Source: Pseudonocardia broussonetiae (GTDB taxonomy: Bacteria; Actinomycetota; Actinomycetes; Mycobacteriales; Pseudonocardiaceae). Taken from it: a stretch of DNA of 64,000 nucleotides. Within the stretch, counting starts at the first letter, position 1. Each line of letters starts with the position of its first letter. The stretch is taken from NCBI RefSeq assembly GCF_013155125.1, contig NZ_CP053564.1, positions 565,501 through 629,500 of the forward strand, given 5' to 3'. This document shows positions 23,717 through 34,200 of this stretch, in pieces. A model generated the notes under the pieces. The model was given only the letters and a program-made list of their open reading frames with translations, searched no databases and was not told the origin of the DNA. A program made the translations under genes and the position numbers.

Positions 23717-26556
23717 GCAGCGGATCCGCGGCCGCGCGCAGGCGGTTCGCCGTGGGCGGCTACGTCGCGCTGCTGACCGTCTGCACGGCGGTCGCCGTCG
23801 GTTGGCTCGCCGTCGGCCTGGTCGTCGCCGTGGCGCGGTACTGGCCGGGGGCGCTCGACGCCGCCCGGACGGCGGCGGCCGGGGGCAGCGGGTGGGCCCG
23901 GGGCGTCTCGGAGGCCGCCCCGCGCAGCGAGCCGCTCGACCAGGCCGTGCTCGACTACGCGTTCAGCGCCCTGAACCTGGTCATCGCGGCGGTGCTGCTG
24001 CGCCACGCGAGGCGCTCGTGGTCGCTGCGGCTGCTCGTGATCGCGATGGTCGGCTCGGCCGGGGCGTTCAACCTGCAGGCCCACGCCGCCGCGGTGGCCG
24101 TGCAGATCGCCACGGGGTGGTCGGTCGGCCAGCTGCACCAGATCGTGCTGCACGGTGTCGCGAGCACCGCCTACGTCCTCGCGCTGCTGGTCTTCCCGAC
24201 CGTGTCGTGGTCGGCGAGGCTGTGGCGCGGACCCGCCGGGAACCTGCTGGTCGCCGTCGGGGTCGCGAGCCTGCTCGTCGTGGGGTTCGGGACGGCCCTG
24301 CTCCCCCACACCTACAGCTGCATCCTCTTCTTCGGCTTCCTCGTCCCGGTCGCGGGTCTCGTCGTGCTGCCCGCGCGCGTCCGGCGGGGCGCCACGAGCG
24401 AGCAGCGCACCCAGGCGCGGCTGCTGCTGAGCGTGCTGGCGGCCGCGTTCGCGACCGCGGCGGTGCTGGCGGTCGTCACCCTGGTCCTCGCCGGGCTCGG
24501 CGAGCCCGGCCTGACGCTGTACGACCCGACGGCGCACGTGGACCAGGGCCAGGGCCTGCCCACCGCGCTGCTGTTCTGGTTCTCCCGGCTCGCATCGGCG
24601 GCCATCGCGACCGCGGTCCTGCTCGCGACCGTCGGCGCCCGGCTGGGCACGGCGGAGCAGCTGTTCAGCCGGGGACTGGCCGCGACGCTCGTGGCCGCGG
24701 TGGCCGGAGGTGCGTTCACGGTGGTGCGCGCGGCCGGGGGCGACCCGTCGCCGACCGGGGCGGCGGCGCTGGGGCAGGCCGCGCTCGCGGCGGTACCGGT
24801 CGCGCTGGTGTTCCTGCCGCTGTACCTGTCCGTCGAGAACCTGGTCGACCGGCTGCTCTACGGGACCCGGCCGACGCCCTACAGCGTGCTGGCCGAGGTG
24901 GCGGCGCTGTCGCACACCACGGCGGGCGACGCCCCGGACCTCGCCCGCGTCGCCGAGGGCGTCGCCCGTGCGCTCGGCGCCGGCGTCTGCCGGCTGACGG
25001 TGCGGCGGCCCGGGTTGCGCGACCGGACGTACGCGTGGCCCGCCGGGGCCGAGCAGACCGACCCCGGCGACCTCGTGGCGGTGCCCATCTCGCAGGGCGA
25101 GGAGCAGCTCGGGGAGATCGCGGTCGACCGCGCCGCCGTCGCGGGCCTGCACACGCAGCGCCGGCACCTCCTCGACGACGTCGCCGACAGCCTGCGGGTG
25201 GTGCTGCAGGCGAGCCGGTCGGGCATCGAGCTGGAGCGCCAGCTCCGGGCCGCGCTGGCGCACGGCGAGGCGATCGCGGTGGCCCGGCGCGAGGCGGTCG
25301 CCGAGATGGACAGCGAGCGGCGCCGCATCGAGCGCGACCTGCACGACGGCGCGCAGCACCACCTCGTGACCCTGGGTCTCACGCTCGGGCTGGTCGACCA
25401 CCAGGTCGCGACGGGGCAGCTCGACGAGGCACGGGAGCGGCTGGTCAGGCTCCTGGTGCAGGTCGACGACGCCGAGACGGTGCTGGCCGAGACCGCCACC
25501 GGGGTCTCGTCGGTCGTGCTGTCCGAGCAGGGCCTCGCGGCGGCGCTGTCGGCCGCTCTGGCCGGAGCGCACCCACCCGTCACCCTCGACTGCACCGGCG
25601 CCCCGGCGGCGCGGCTCCCCGCCGAGATCGGTGACACCGCCTACTACTGCTGCCTCGAGGCGGTGAACAACGCGCGCAAGCACGCTCCGGGCGTACCGGT
25701 GACCGTCCGGGTGTCCGAGGTCGGCGGGAGCCTGCGGATGGCCGTGCGCGACTCGGGCCCCGGGTTCGACCCCGGCGCCGTCCCGGGCTCCGCCGTGCGG
25801 GCGGGGCGCGGCCTGCGCAACGTCACCGCGCGCGTCGCCGCGGTCGGGGGGACGATCGCGATCCGCTCGGCGCCGGGCGAGGGCACCACGGTGGAGTGGT
25901 CGCTGCCGCTGCCGCAGGAAGAGGCGCCAGTGCCCCGGGAACCACTGCCTCGGGAACCACTGCCCCGGACGCGGCTGCCCCGGCCCGGTACCGGCGACGG
26001 GACGCCGCTGGCGGCCCGGATGCGCGACCTCCTGCGCTACGCCATCGAGGTCTACCGCGGCACCGACCGCGTCGGCGCGCTCCACGGGCTCGCCGCGCGC
26101 CTCGACGCCGGGGGGCGCACCGACGGGGCGGGGCGGTCGGACGTGGCCGAGGTGCGTCGGGCGCTGGCCGCTCTGGAGGACCTCGTCCGGTCGGCACCGC
26201 TGGAGGGGGACCGGACGCACCGCCTGCGCTACGAGCTGGACCGCCTGCGGTCGGGGGCGCACGAGCTCGCCGAGGTCGATCTCGCCGCGACCATCCGCGC
26301 GGGCGACCTCTCGCTGCCCGAGGAGGTGCGGCGCTCGGCCGAGCGCCTGCTCGGTGCGGGCGGTGCCGCGCCGCGCGCCCGGCTCGGCCTCGCCGAGGGG
26401 GCCGACGCGCACGAGGTGCGCGTGGCGGCCACGGCGGAGCTCGCCCGGTGGCAGTGGTGGGCGGCGCACCCGGCCTCGACCGGGGGTGTGCGCGACGCCG
26501 CGCAGGTGGTGGTCCGGACCTGCGAGCGCCTGCTCGCGGAGGCCGGGCCGGGCTGA
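23713..26556 (+). CDS. Multi-pass membrane sensor histidine kinase
   Basis: The 947-aa kinase has about eight to nine N-terminal membrane helices over residues 1-370, then RPTPYSVLAEVAALSHTT (a segment also seen in the preceding protein), a GAF-like domain, a HisKA_3 box with an intact acceptor (RRIERDLHDGAQHHLVTLG) and a complete HATPase_c domain (Asn box EAVNNARKHA, G1 DSGPGFDPG, G2 GRGLRNVTARV). It is thus the only fully catalytic kinase of the four-gene set. After the ATPase comes a PREPLPREPLPR linker and a helical extension of about 190 residues of unknown role. The membrane part resembles sensors that detect envelope or lipid signals. It is coupled by GTGA to the previous gene. Confidence 0.85.
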   Translation: MSSGSAAARRRFAVGGYVALLTVCTAVAVGWLAVGLVVAVARYWPGALDAARTAAAGGSGWARGVSEAAPRSEPLDQAVLDYAFSALNLVIAAVLLRHARRSWSLRLLVIAMVGSAGAFNLQAHAAAVAVQIATGWSVGQLHQIVLHGVASTAYVLALLVFPTVSWSARLWRGPAGNLLVAVGVASLLVVGFGTALLPHTYSCILFFGFLVPVAGLVVLPARVRRGATSEQRTQARLLLSVLAAAFATAAVLAVVTLVLAGLGEPGLTLYDPTAHVDQGQGLPTALLFWFSRLASAAIATAVLLATVGARLGTAEQLFSRGLAATLVAAVAGGAFTVVRAAGGDPSPTGAAALGQAALAAVPVALVFLPLYLSVENLVDRLLYGTRPTPYSVLAEVAALSHTTAGDAPDLARVAEGVARALGAGVCRLTVRRPGLRDRTYAWPAGAEQTDPGDLVAVPISQGEEQLGEIAVDRAAVAGLHTQRRHLLDDVADSLRVVLQASRSGIELERQLRAALAHGEAIAVARREAVAEMDSERRRIERDLHDGAQHHLVTLGLTLGLVDHQVATGQLDEARERLVRLLVQVDDAETVLAETATGVSSVVLSEQGLAAALSAALAGAHPPVTLDCTGAPAARLPAEIGDTAYYCCLEAVNNARKHAPGVPVTVRVSEVGGSLRMAVRDSGPGFDPGAVPGSAVRAGRGLRNVTARVAAVGGTIAIRSAPGEGTTVEWSLPLPQEEAPVPREPLPREPLPRTRLPRPGTGDGTPLAARMRDLLRYAIEVYRGTDRVGALHGLAARLDAGGRTDGAGRSDVAEVRRALAALEDLVRSAPLEGDRTHRLRYELDRLRSGAHELAEVDLAATIRAGDLSLPEEVRRSAERLLGAGGAAPRARLGLAEGADAHEVRVAATAELARWQWWAAHPASTGGVRDAAQVVVRTCERLLAEAGPG

Positions 26557-27026
26557 TCCCCGGCCGTGGAGGTCCGCGACCGGACCGGCGGGGTCGGCGC
26601 CTTTCGCACCGGAGGAAACAGCGCATCCCCGTCGAACTCCCGGGATGCGGGTGCAACCGCCACGGAATCGCCTCATTCCGCTCCCGGAACGGCGGAATGG
26701 CGGCGGCCGGGACCGTTTCGCCGATCGCGCACGAGCCGACCCGACGACGGGCGCGGCGAGGGGGCTGTCCCTACCTCGATCAGCGGGTCCGCCCCCCGCG
26801 CCGTGGGGACCGCACGGTGGTTCGCACGCATTCCCCGGCGCATCCTTGATCGGACGGCGGAGGGGTCGCGATCATGCAGAAGATCGATTCTCACGACTGC
26901 TCGAACGATTTCCGCGGGCGGATGTCCGCCCGACGGGCCGGCATCGACCGCGCACCATTGACCGCCGACGGTACTGGTGCAAATCTCATTCGACGCACGG
27001 TGCAGTGCTCGGACCGAGGAGGCGGC
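26557..27026. promoter_or_regulatory. Intergenic region with probable promoter of the synthetase operon
   Basis: The 470-bp gap between the kinase gene and the synthetase operon is less GC-rich near its end. TTGACC at 26958-26963 and AAATCT at 26981-26986 are separated by 17 bp, a plausible vegetative-type promoter about 35 bp before the GTG start at 27027. A GAGGAGG ribosome-binding site at 27016-27022 lies 4 bases before that GTG. No other gene is credible in the gap; an in-frame ATG at 26874 would add 51 residues unlike any synthetase. Confidence 0.45.
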
Positions 27027-30000
27027 GTGCCGGCGACGCAGCACTCCGAGCAGCCCCCCACCGGACCGCCGGCGCCCTTGTCCGAGCTGGTGCTGGTCGA
27101 CCAGCACGAGGCCCAGGGCCGCCGGGTCCGCCGGGACGAGCGCCTGGACCACCTCTTCGAGGAGCGCTGCGACTGGAACCGGCGCTACGGCCGGGCCGGC
27201 CGGCTCGCTGTCGACTCCGACGAGATGTCGCTGACCTACGCCGAGCTCGACGCGCGGGCCAACCGCCTGGCCCGGTACCTGCGCCTGCGCGGGGCCCGCG
27301 CAGGCGACCGGATCGCCCTGCTGTTCGACCGCCCGGCCCAGTCCTACGTCGCGGTGCTCGCCACGCTCAAGATCGGGGCGGCCTACGTCCCGCTGGACGT
27401 CGCCACGCCGACGGGCCGCCTGGCCTACATCGTCGAGGACGCACGGGCGCGCACGGTGCTGTCGATGTCGCACGTGGCCGACCGGGTGGAGCAGATCGAC
27501 CTGCTGACCGCGAACGGCGCCGAACTGGTGTACGTCGACCGCGCCGCGCCGCTGATCGAGGAGATGGACCCGCGCCGGCTCATCGACGCCGAGCGGGGCG
27601 CCCTGGACGACCAGCTCGCCTACATCAGCTACTCGTCCGCCTCCGGCAGGCCGGAAGGGGTGGCCATCGACCACGCCAGCATCTGCAACTTCGTCAAGGT
27701 GGCCGCCGAGGTGTACGGCATCCGGTCCGGCGACCGCGTCTACCAGGGGCTGCCGATCGCGCTCGACTTCTCGGTCGAGGAGATCTGGGTGCCGTGGGTC
27801 TGCGGAGCGACGCTGGTGCCCCGGCCGCCCGGCCCGAACCTGCTGGGCCCCGACCTGCACGAGTTCCTCCGCGACCGGCGCGTCACCGCCCTGTGCTGCG
27901 TCCCGGGCGTGCTGGAGACCCTCCCCGGCGACCTGCCCGACCTGCGGTTCCTGCTGGTGTGCGGGAAGGACTGCCCGCGGGACCTGATCGCGCGCTGGCA
28001 CCGCCCCGGCCGCCGGTTCCTCAGCGTCTACGGCCCCACCGAGGCCACGGTGTCGGCCGCGTGGACCGAGCTGCACCCGGACCGGCCTCCGACCATCGGG
28101 GTCCCGCTCCCCACCTACAGCACCGTCATCCTGGACGCCGAGGACCCGTACCGGGCGCTGCCGCACGGCGAGGTCGGCGAGATCGGCATCGCCGGGATCG
28201 GGCTCGCCTGCGGGTACCTGAACCACGACGACCTGACCGACGAGGTGTTCGTCCAGGACTTCCTGGGGATCCCGGCGAACCCGTCCGGGCGCATCTACCG
28301 CACCGGCGACCTGGGCCGGGTCACCGCCGACCGGGAGATCGAGTACCACGGGCGGGTCGACCGGGAGGCCGTGACCCGCGAGCTCCGGATCCAGCCGACC
28401 GGGGTCGGGTCGCGGCCCCCCGTCCCCGCGGTGCCCCCGGCGCCGGTCGCCGCGGGCCCCGCCGGCCCGGCGAACGACACCGAGGGCGCGCTCGCCGAGG
28501 CGCTGGCCGCGCTCGTGGGGCGCGAGGTGCCGGTCGGGAGCAACTTCTTCGACGACCTGGGCGCCGACTCGCTGGTGATGGCCCAGTTCTGCGCACGGGT
28601 CCGCAAGCGCGCCGACCTGCCGCCGGTGTCGATCAAGGACGTGTACCGGTACCCGACGGTCAGGAGCCTCGCGGCGGCGCTCGCCGACACCGGGTCGACC
28701 CCCACGGAGCGGAGCCTCGCGGAGGTGCTGGCCGGCCTCATGGGGTGCGAGGTCACGGTCGGGAGCCACTTCTTCGACGACCTGGGAGCCGACTCGCTGG
28801 TGATGGCCCAGTTCTGCGCACGGGTCCGCAAGCGGGTCGACCTGCCGCCGGTGTCGATCAAGGACGTCTACGCGCACCCGACGATGCGGGGCCTGGCCAC
28901 GGCGCTCGCGCAGGCCGACCCCGGCCGGGCCCCCGGGTCGCCGCACCCGGAGCCCCCGGAGACGACGCCACCGGTCGGCACGCCGCGGTACGTCCTCTGC
29001 GGCGCCCTGCAGGCGCTGTTCATCCTCGGGTACGCCTTCCTCACCGCGCTGATCGGGGTCCGCGGCTTCGAGTGGATCTCGGCCGCCCCCGGCCCGGCCG
29101 AGGTGTACCTGAGGTCGGTCCTGGTCACCGCCGGCACCTTCGTCGGCCTGAGCCTGCTGCCGATCGCGGCGAAGTGGGTGGTCGTCGGCCGCTGGAAGCC
29201 CCAGCGGATACGGGTGTGGAGCCTCGCCTACGTCCGCTTCTGGGTCGTCAAGGCGCTCATCCGGTCGAACCCGATGGTGATGTTCGTCGGCTCGCCGCTC
29301 TACGTGCACTACCTGCGGGCACTGGGCGCCAGGATCGGGCGCGGGGCCGTGGTCTTCTCCCCGACGGTGCCCGTGTGCACCGATCTGCTCACCATCGGCG
29401 CGGACACGGTCGTCAGCAGGGCCTCGTCGTTCACCGGCTACGCCGCCGTCGACGGCGTGATCCACACCGGCGCCGTCACCCTCGGCCGGGACGTGTTCGT
29501 CGGCGACGCGACCGTCCTCGACATCGGGACCGCGATGGGCGACGGGTCCCAGCTCGGCCACACCTCGTCGCTGCACCCCGGTCAGGCCGTGCCGGCGGGC
29601 GAGGCCTGGCACGGGTCCCCCGCCCAGCCGACCACCGCGGACTACCGCGTGGTCGGGTCCGTCGAGGGCGGCGCCGTCCGCCGGGTCGGCTACTCGGTCC
29701 TGCAACTGCTCAACATGCTGCTGCTCCTGCCGGCGGTGATCAGCGTCCCCGTCGTGCTGCTCGAGCGGTTCCCGCAGCTCGCGGCGGTGACGGAGGCGGA
29801 ACCCTCCGGCTGGGCGCTCTACCTCGACGCCGTGGTCGTCTCGCTCGTGGTCTTCCTCGGTTCCGCGCTCGCCGGTCTGCTCCTCGCGGTCACGGTCGCC
29901 CGGGTGCTGGGCCCGGTGCTCGAGCCCGACCGCCTCTACCCCCTGTACGGCGTCCACTACTGGATCCAGCGCGTGATCGCCCGCACCACCAACAGCCCGT

Positions 30001-31160
30001 TCCTGACGCAGCTCCTCGGCGACAGCTCGTTCGTCGTCGGCTTCGTGCGCCTCCTCGGGTACGACCTCTCCCGGGTCCAGCAGACCGGCTCGAACTTCGG
30101 CTCCGCCGTCAAGCATGACGTCCCGGCCCTGTGCGCGGTCGGCACCGGCACGGTCATCGCCGACGGGCTGTCCTTCGTCAACGCCGACTTCTCGAACTCC
30201 TCGTTCCGGGTGTCCCGGGTCTCGATCGGCGCGCACAACTTCCTCGGCAACAACATCTTCTACCCCTCGCAGGGCCGGACGGGCGACGACTGCCTGCTCG
30301 GGACGAAGGTGATGGTGCCGGTCGACGGGGAGGTCCGGACCGGCGTCGGCCTGCTGGGGTCGCCGTGCTTCGAGATCCCCCGGTCGGTCGAGCGCGACAC
30401 GCGGTTCGACCCCCTGGCCCAGGGCGACGAGCTCCGCAGGCGGCTCGCGGCCAAGAACCGGCACAACCTCGTCACCATGGGGCTGTTCCTGCTGGTGCGC
30501 TGGGTCCACGTCCTCGGGATCACCCTGATCGCCCTGGCCGCCCTGGACCTCTACCCGTCGCTCGGGGTCGCCGCGATCGCACTGTTCACCGTGCTGACCC
30601 TGCTGTTCACCACCGGGTGGTTCGTGCTGGTCGGGCGCGCCGTGTCCCGGTTGCAGGCCTGGGCGCCGAACGGCTGCTCGATCTACGACCGCGCCTTCTG
30701 GCGGCACGAGCGGTTCTGGAAGGTGCCCGCCGTGGCGTATCTGCAGGTCTTCAACGGCACTCCCTTCAAGGGCGGGCTCTGGCGCCTGCTGGGCGTGCGG
30801 ATCGGCCGCAGGGTCTTCGACGACGGGGTCTTCATCGCGGAGAAGACGTTCGTGACGATCGGGGACGGCGCCACGCTGAACGCCGGGGCGGTCGTCCAGT
30901 GCCACTCGCAGGAGGACGGCGCCTTCAAGTCCGACCTCACGGTGATCGGCGCAGGCGTCACCCTCGGTGTCGGCGCGTTCGTGCACTACGGCGTGACGAT
31001 GGGCGACGGCGCGGCGCTGGCCGCCGACTCGTTCCTCATGAAGGGCGAGGAGGTCCCCGCGCACGAGCGCTGGGGCGGCAACCCGGCGGGCGCGATCCGC
31101 GACGACCGCCGGGCGAGCAGCACGGTCGACGGCCGGCGGGTCCCGCATGCCGCGGCCTAG
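27027..31160 (+). CDS. Pls/PosA-type membrane NRPS with degenerate A domain
   Basis: The 1377-aa protein has the layout of poly-epsilon-lysine synthetase (Pls) relatives: A domain (about 42-458), two carrier domains (Ser near 515 and 590), then six membrane helices alternating with three soluble hexapeptide-like domains (about 650-1377; NRPS_term_dom type). In that family the C-terminal part joins monomers by amide bonds without a classical condensation domain. The A domain keeps YGPTEAT and YRTGDL, but core A3 reads SSASGRPEGV (Lys replaced by Glu). After GRVDREAVTRELRI the roughly 100-residue C-terminal subdomain with the catalytic A10 Lys is absent, so self-adenylation is doubtful. The strong GAGGAGG site fixes the GTG start. 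It is followed 46 bp later by the free-standing NRPS module. Confidence 0.85.
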   Translation: MPATQHSEQPPTGPPAPLSELVLVDQHEAQGRRVRRDERLDHLFEERCDWNRRYGRAGRLAVDSDEMSLTYAELDARANRLARYLRLRGARAGDRIALLFDRPAQSYVAVLATLKIGAAYVPLDVATPTGRLAYIVEDARARTVLSMSHVADRVEQIDLLTANGAELVYVDRAAPLIEEMDPRRLIDAERGALDDQLAYISYSSASGRPEGVAIDHASICNFVKVAAEVYGIRSGDRVYQGLPIALDFSVEEIWVPWVCGATLVPRPPGPNLLGPDLHEFLRDRRVTALCCVPGVLETLPGDLPDLRFLLVCGKDCPRDLIARWHRPGRRFLSVYGPTEATVSAAWTELHPDRPPTIGVPLPTYSTVILDAEDPYRALPHGEVGEIGIAGIGLACGYLNHDDLTDEVFVQDFLGIPANPSGRIYRTGDLGRVTADREIEYHGRVDREAVTRELRIQPTGVGSRPPVPAVPPAPVAAGPAGPANDTEGALAEALAALVGREVPVGSNFFDDLGADSLVMAQFCARVRKRADLPPVSIKDVYRYPTVRSLAAALADTGSTPTERSLAEVLAGLMGCEVTVGSHFFDDLGADSLVMAQFCARVRKRVDLPPVSIKDVYAHPTMRGLATALAQADPGRAPGSPHPEPPETTPPVGTPRYVLCGALQALFILGYAFLTALIGVRGFEWISAAPGPAEVYLRSVLVTAGTFVGLSLLPIAAKWVVVGRWKPQRIRVWSLAYVRFWVVKALIRSNPMVMFVGSPLYVHYLRALGARIGRGAVVFSPTVPVCTDLLTIGADTVVSRASSFTGYAAVDGVIHTGAVTLGRDVFVGDATVLDIGTAMGDGSQLGHTSSLHPGQAVPAGEAWHGSPAQPTTADYRVVGSVEGGAVRRVGYSVLQLLNMLLLLPAVISVPVVLLERFPQLAAVTEAEPSGWALYLDAVVVSLVVFLGSALAGLLLAVTVARVLGPVLEPDRLYPLYGVHYWIQRVIARTTNSPFLTQLLGDSSFVVGFVRLLGYDLSRVQQTGSNFGSAVKHDVPALCAVGTGTVIADGLSFVNADFSNSSFRVSRVSIGAHNFLGNNIFYPSQGRTGDDCLLGTKVMVPVDGEVRTGVGLLGSPCFEIPRSVERDTRFDPLAQGDELRRRLAAKNRHNLVTMGLFLLVRWVHVLGITLIALAALDLYPSLGVAAIALFTVLTLLFTTGWFVLVGRAVSRLQAWAPNGCSIYDRAFWRHERFWKVPAVAYLQVFNGTPFKGGLWRLLGVRIGRRVFDDGVFIAEKTFVTIGDGATLNAGAVVQCHSQEDGAFKSDLTVIGAGVTLGVGAFVHYGVTMGDGAALAADSFLMKGEEVPAHERWGGNPAGAIRDDRRASSTVDGRRVPHAAA

Positions 31161-31206
31161 CGCACGACGAGAACACCACGGGCACGGTGAGTGGGAGGAG
31201 GAGCCG

Positions 31207-34200
31207 ATGGCAGCTCCAGCAGAGGCCGGCCGGGACTTCTGGCGCGAGGTGCTCGTCGCGGGCGGGTCCACCGCCGTGCCCCGGTGGGCCCCGGAGCCCG
31301 TCGCAGGCGTCGCCGAGCACGTGGCGAGGATCCCCGACGGGGTGCTGACGGCGCTGCGCCGGCTCGCCGATGAGCAGGGGACGCCGCCGGCCTCCCTGGT
31401 GACGGCCGCGCACGCCGCGGTGCTCGCCGCGCTGTCCGGCGAGCGGGGGGTCGTGACCGGGTACGTGCCCGCGGCGGGCGGGCGGCCGCTGCCCCTGCGG
31501 CTGACGACCGAGCCCCGGTCGTGGCGCGCGCTGTCGGCGGAGGCCCACCGGGCCACGGCGGAGCTGGTCGCCCACGCGGGGTTCCCCGTCGACGAGCTGC
31601 TGTACGAGCTGGGCGTGGCCGGGCCGTCGTTCGAGACCGTGCTCGACCCGACCGGCGGCGACGGCGAGCTGTCCGACGGCGTCGTGCTGCGCGTGGGGTT
31701 CACGGGGGACGCGCTGCGCCTGCTCCACCGGACCGACGTGCTCGACGCGGACTGCGCCGCCCGGATCGCCGGCTACCACCTCACCGCGCTCGGGCGGCTC
31801 GCCGCCGAGCCGGACGCCGATCACCGACGGCACGGCCTCGTGGGCGCCGAGGAGCGGCGGTTCCAGCTCGACGGCCTCGCCGGCCCGCAGCGGGATCTCC
31901 CGGACCGCCGCTTCCACGAGCTGTTCGAACAGCGCGTGGCGCTCCATCCGGACGCCGTGGCGGCCGTGCACGGCGACCGGAGCTGGACCTACCGGGAGCT
32001 CAACACCCGCGCCAACCGGCTGGGCCGGGCCCTGCTGGCGCGGGGCCTGGGCCGCGAGGACGTGGTCGCGGTGGTGACCGAGCGCAACCTGGACTGGATG
32101 GCCGCCGTGCTCGCGGTGTTCAAGGCCGGGGGCGCCTACCTCCCCGTCGAGCCGCACTTCCCGGCCGACCGCATCGCGACCACCCTCTCCCGCGCGGGGT
32201 GCGCGCTGGTGCTCACCGAACCCGGGTCCACCACCACGCTCGACCAGGCACTCGGCTCGCTGCCCGGCGTCCGGTCGCTGCTCGTCGAGGACGCCTACCG
32301 GGAGGACCACCCCGACGGCGACCTCGGGATCGCCGTCACGGCCGACCAGCTCGCGTACATCTACTTCACCTCCGGCTCCACCGGCGAGCCCAAGGGTGTG
32401 ATGTGCGAGCAGGCCGGCATGCTCAACCACCTCCTCGCGAAGATCGAGGACCTCGAGGTGGCCGAGGGCGAGGTGCTGGCCCAGACCGCGCCCCAGTGCT
32501 TCGACATCTCGCTGTGGCAGCTGGTGGCCGCGCTGCTGGTCGGCGGGCGGACCCTGCTCGTCGAGCAGGAGGTGATCCTGGACGTCGCGCGGTTCGTCGA
32601 CACGGTCGTCGACGCGCGGGTCGGCGTGCTCCAGATCGTGCCGTCCTACCTCGACGTCGTGGTCGCCTACCTGGAGCAGCACCCGCGCGTCCTGCCGGAC
32701 CTGCACTGCGTCTCGACCACGGGCGAGGCGCTGAAGAAGGAACTGGCGCAGCGCTGGTTCGCCGCCCAGCCGGGGATCGCCCTGGCCAACGCCTACGGCC
32801 TGACCGAGACCTCGGACGACACCAACCACGAGGTCATGCACCGGGCGCCGGACGGGCCACGGGTCCCGCTCGGCGCCGCCGTCCGCAACGTCCGCGTCTA
32901 CGTCGTCGACGAGCACCTGGAGCCGGTGCCGCTCGGCGCCCCGGGCGAGATCGTCTTCTCCGGGGTCTGCGTCGGGCGCGGCTACGTCAACGACCCCGAG
33001 CGCACCCGGGCGGTGTTCACGGCCGACCCGCACCGCGACGGCGACCGGCTCTACCGCAGTGGCGACCACGGACGCTGGCTGCCCGACGGCAAGCTGGAGT
33101 TCCTCGGGCGCCGGGACACCCAGATCAAGATCCGGGGCTTCCGGATCGAGATGGGCGAGATCGAGAACACCCTGCTGAGGGTGCCCGGGGTCCGCGACGG
33201 CGCCGTGGTGGTCGCCGAGCTCGCCGGCGGCAGCAGCCACCTGGTGGCCTTCTACTCCGGCGTGGCGGCCGAGCCCGACCTGCTGCGCGACCGGCTGGCC
33301 GGGTCGTTGCCCTCGTACATGGTCCCGTCGGCCTTCCACCACCGCGAGTCGCTGCCGCTGACCGCGAACGGCAAGATCGACAGGAAGGCGCTCTCGGCGC
33401 TCGCCGGGGAGCTCGACGTCGTCGGGCAGCCCTACGACGCGCCGATCACGCCGACCGAGCAGTGGCTGGCGGCCTCCTGGGCCGCGCTGTTCGGCGTGCC
33501 CGCCGAGCAGATCGGGCGCGGGGACCACTTCTTCGACCGGGGCGGCACGTCGCTCTCGGCGGTCAAGCTGGCGATCGCGCTGAAGCGCGTGGTGTCGCTC
33601 AAGGACGTCACCCGGCACCCGGTCCTCGCCGATCTGGCCGGGCTGGTCGACAGCAGGTCGGAGGGTCGGCCGGAGTCGCAGCCCGCGCTGCTGCAGCCGC
33701 TGTCGCAGACCGACGGCGCGCCGACCGGCGCTCTGGTGTGCTTCCCCTACGCCGGGGGCAACGCGGTGAACTTCCGGCCGTTGGCGGGGGCCCTGCGGGG
33801 CAGCGGGATCGCCGTCCACGCCGTCGAGCTGCCCGGTCACGACGTCGCCGGGCGGAGCGAGCCGTTCGCCCCGCTGGCGCAGGTGGTCGACCAGGTCGTC
33901 GCCGAGATCACCGGGCTCGGCCTGACCGGGGTCATGCTGTGGGGCCACTCCGCCGGCGCCGCGTTCGCGTGGGCGACGGCCCACCGGCTGCAGGAGCGCG
34001 GGGTCGACGTCGCGGGCGTGTTCCTGTGCGCGCAGCTGCTCGGCACGGCCGCCGACCGTCGCGCCGGGATCACCGAGCTGGCCGGACGCAGCGACGCCGA
34101 GATCGCCGCCGGGCTGAGCGGGGACGGCGGCTACACCGAGCTCGGTGAGCTCGACACCGAGCGCGCCGCGCACGTCGGCGCGGCCTACCGGCACGACTAC

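Noticed and set aside
26874..27026. Earlier start of the Pls/PosA-like protein at ATG 26874
   Set aside because: The extra 51 residues are unlike any synthetase N-terminus, cross the probable promoter and lack a ribosome site, while GTG 27027 has GAGGAGG 4 bases upstream.
23419..31703. Very long minus-strand frames opposite the kinase and NRPS genes (over 1000 residues)
   Set aside because: They are complementary shadows of high-GC coding sequence, rich in Arg, Gly, Pro and Asp-Gln-Val strings, with no domains; the plus-strand genes show clear motifs.
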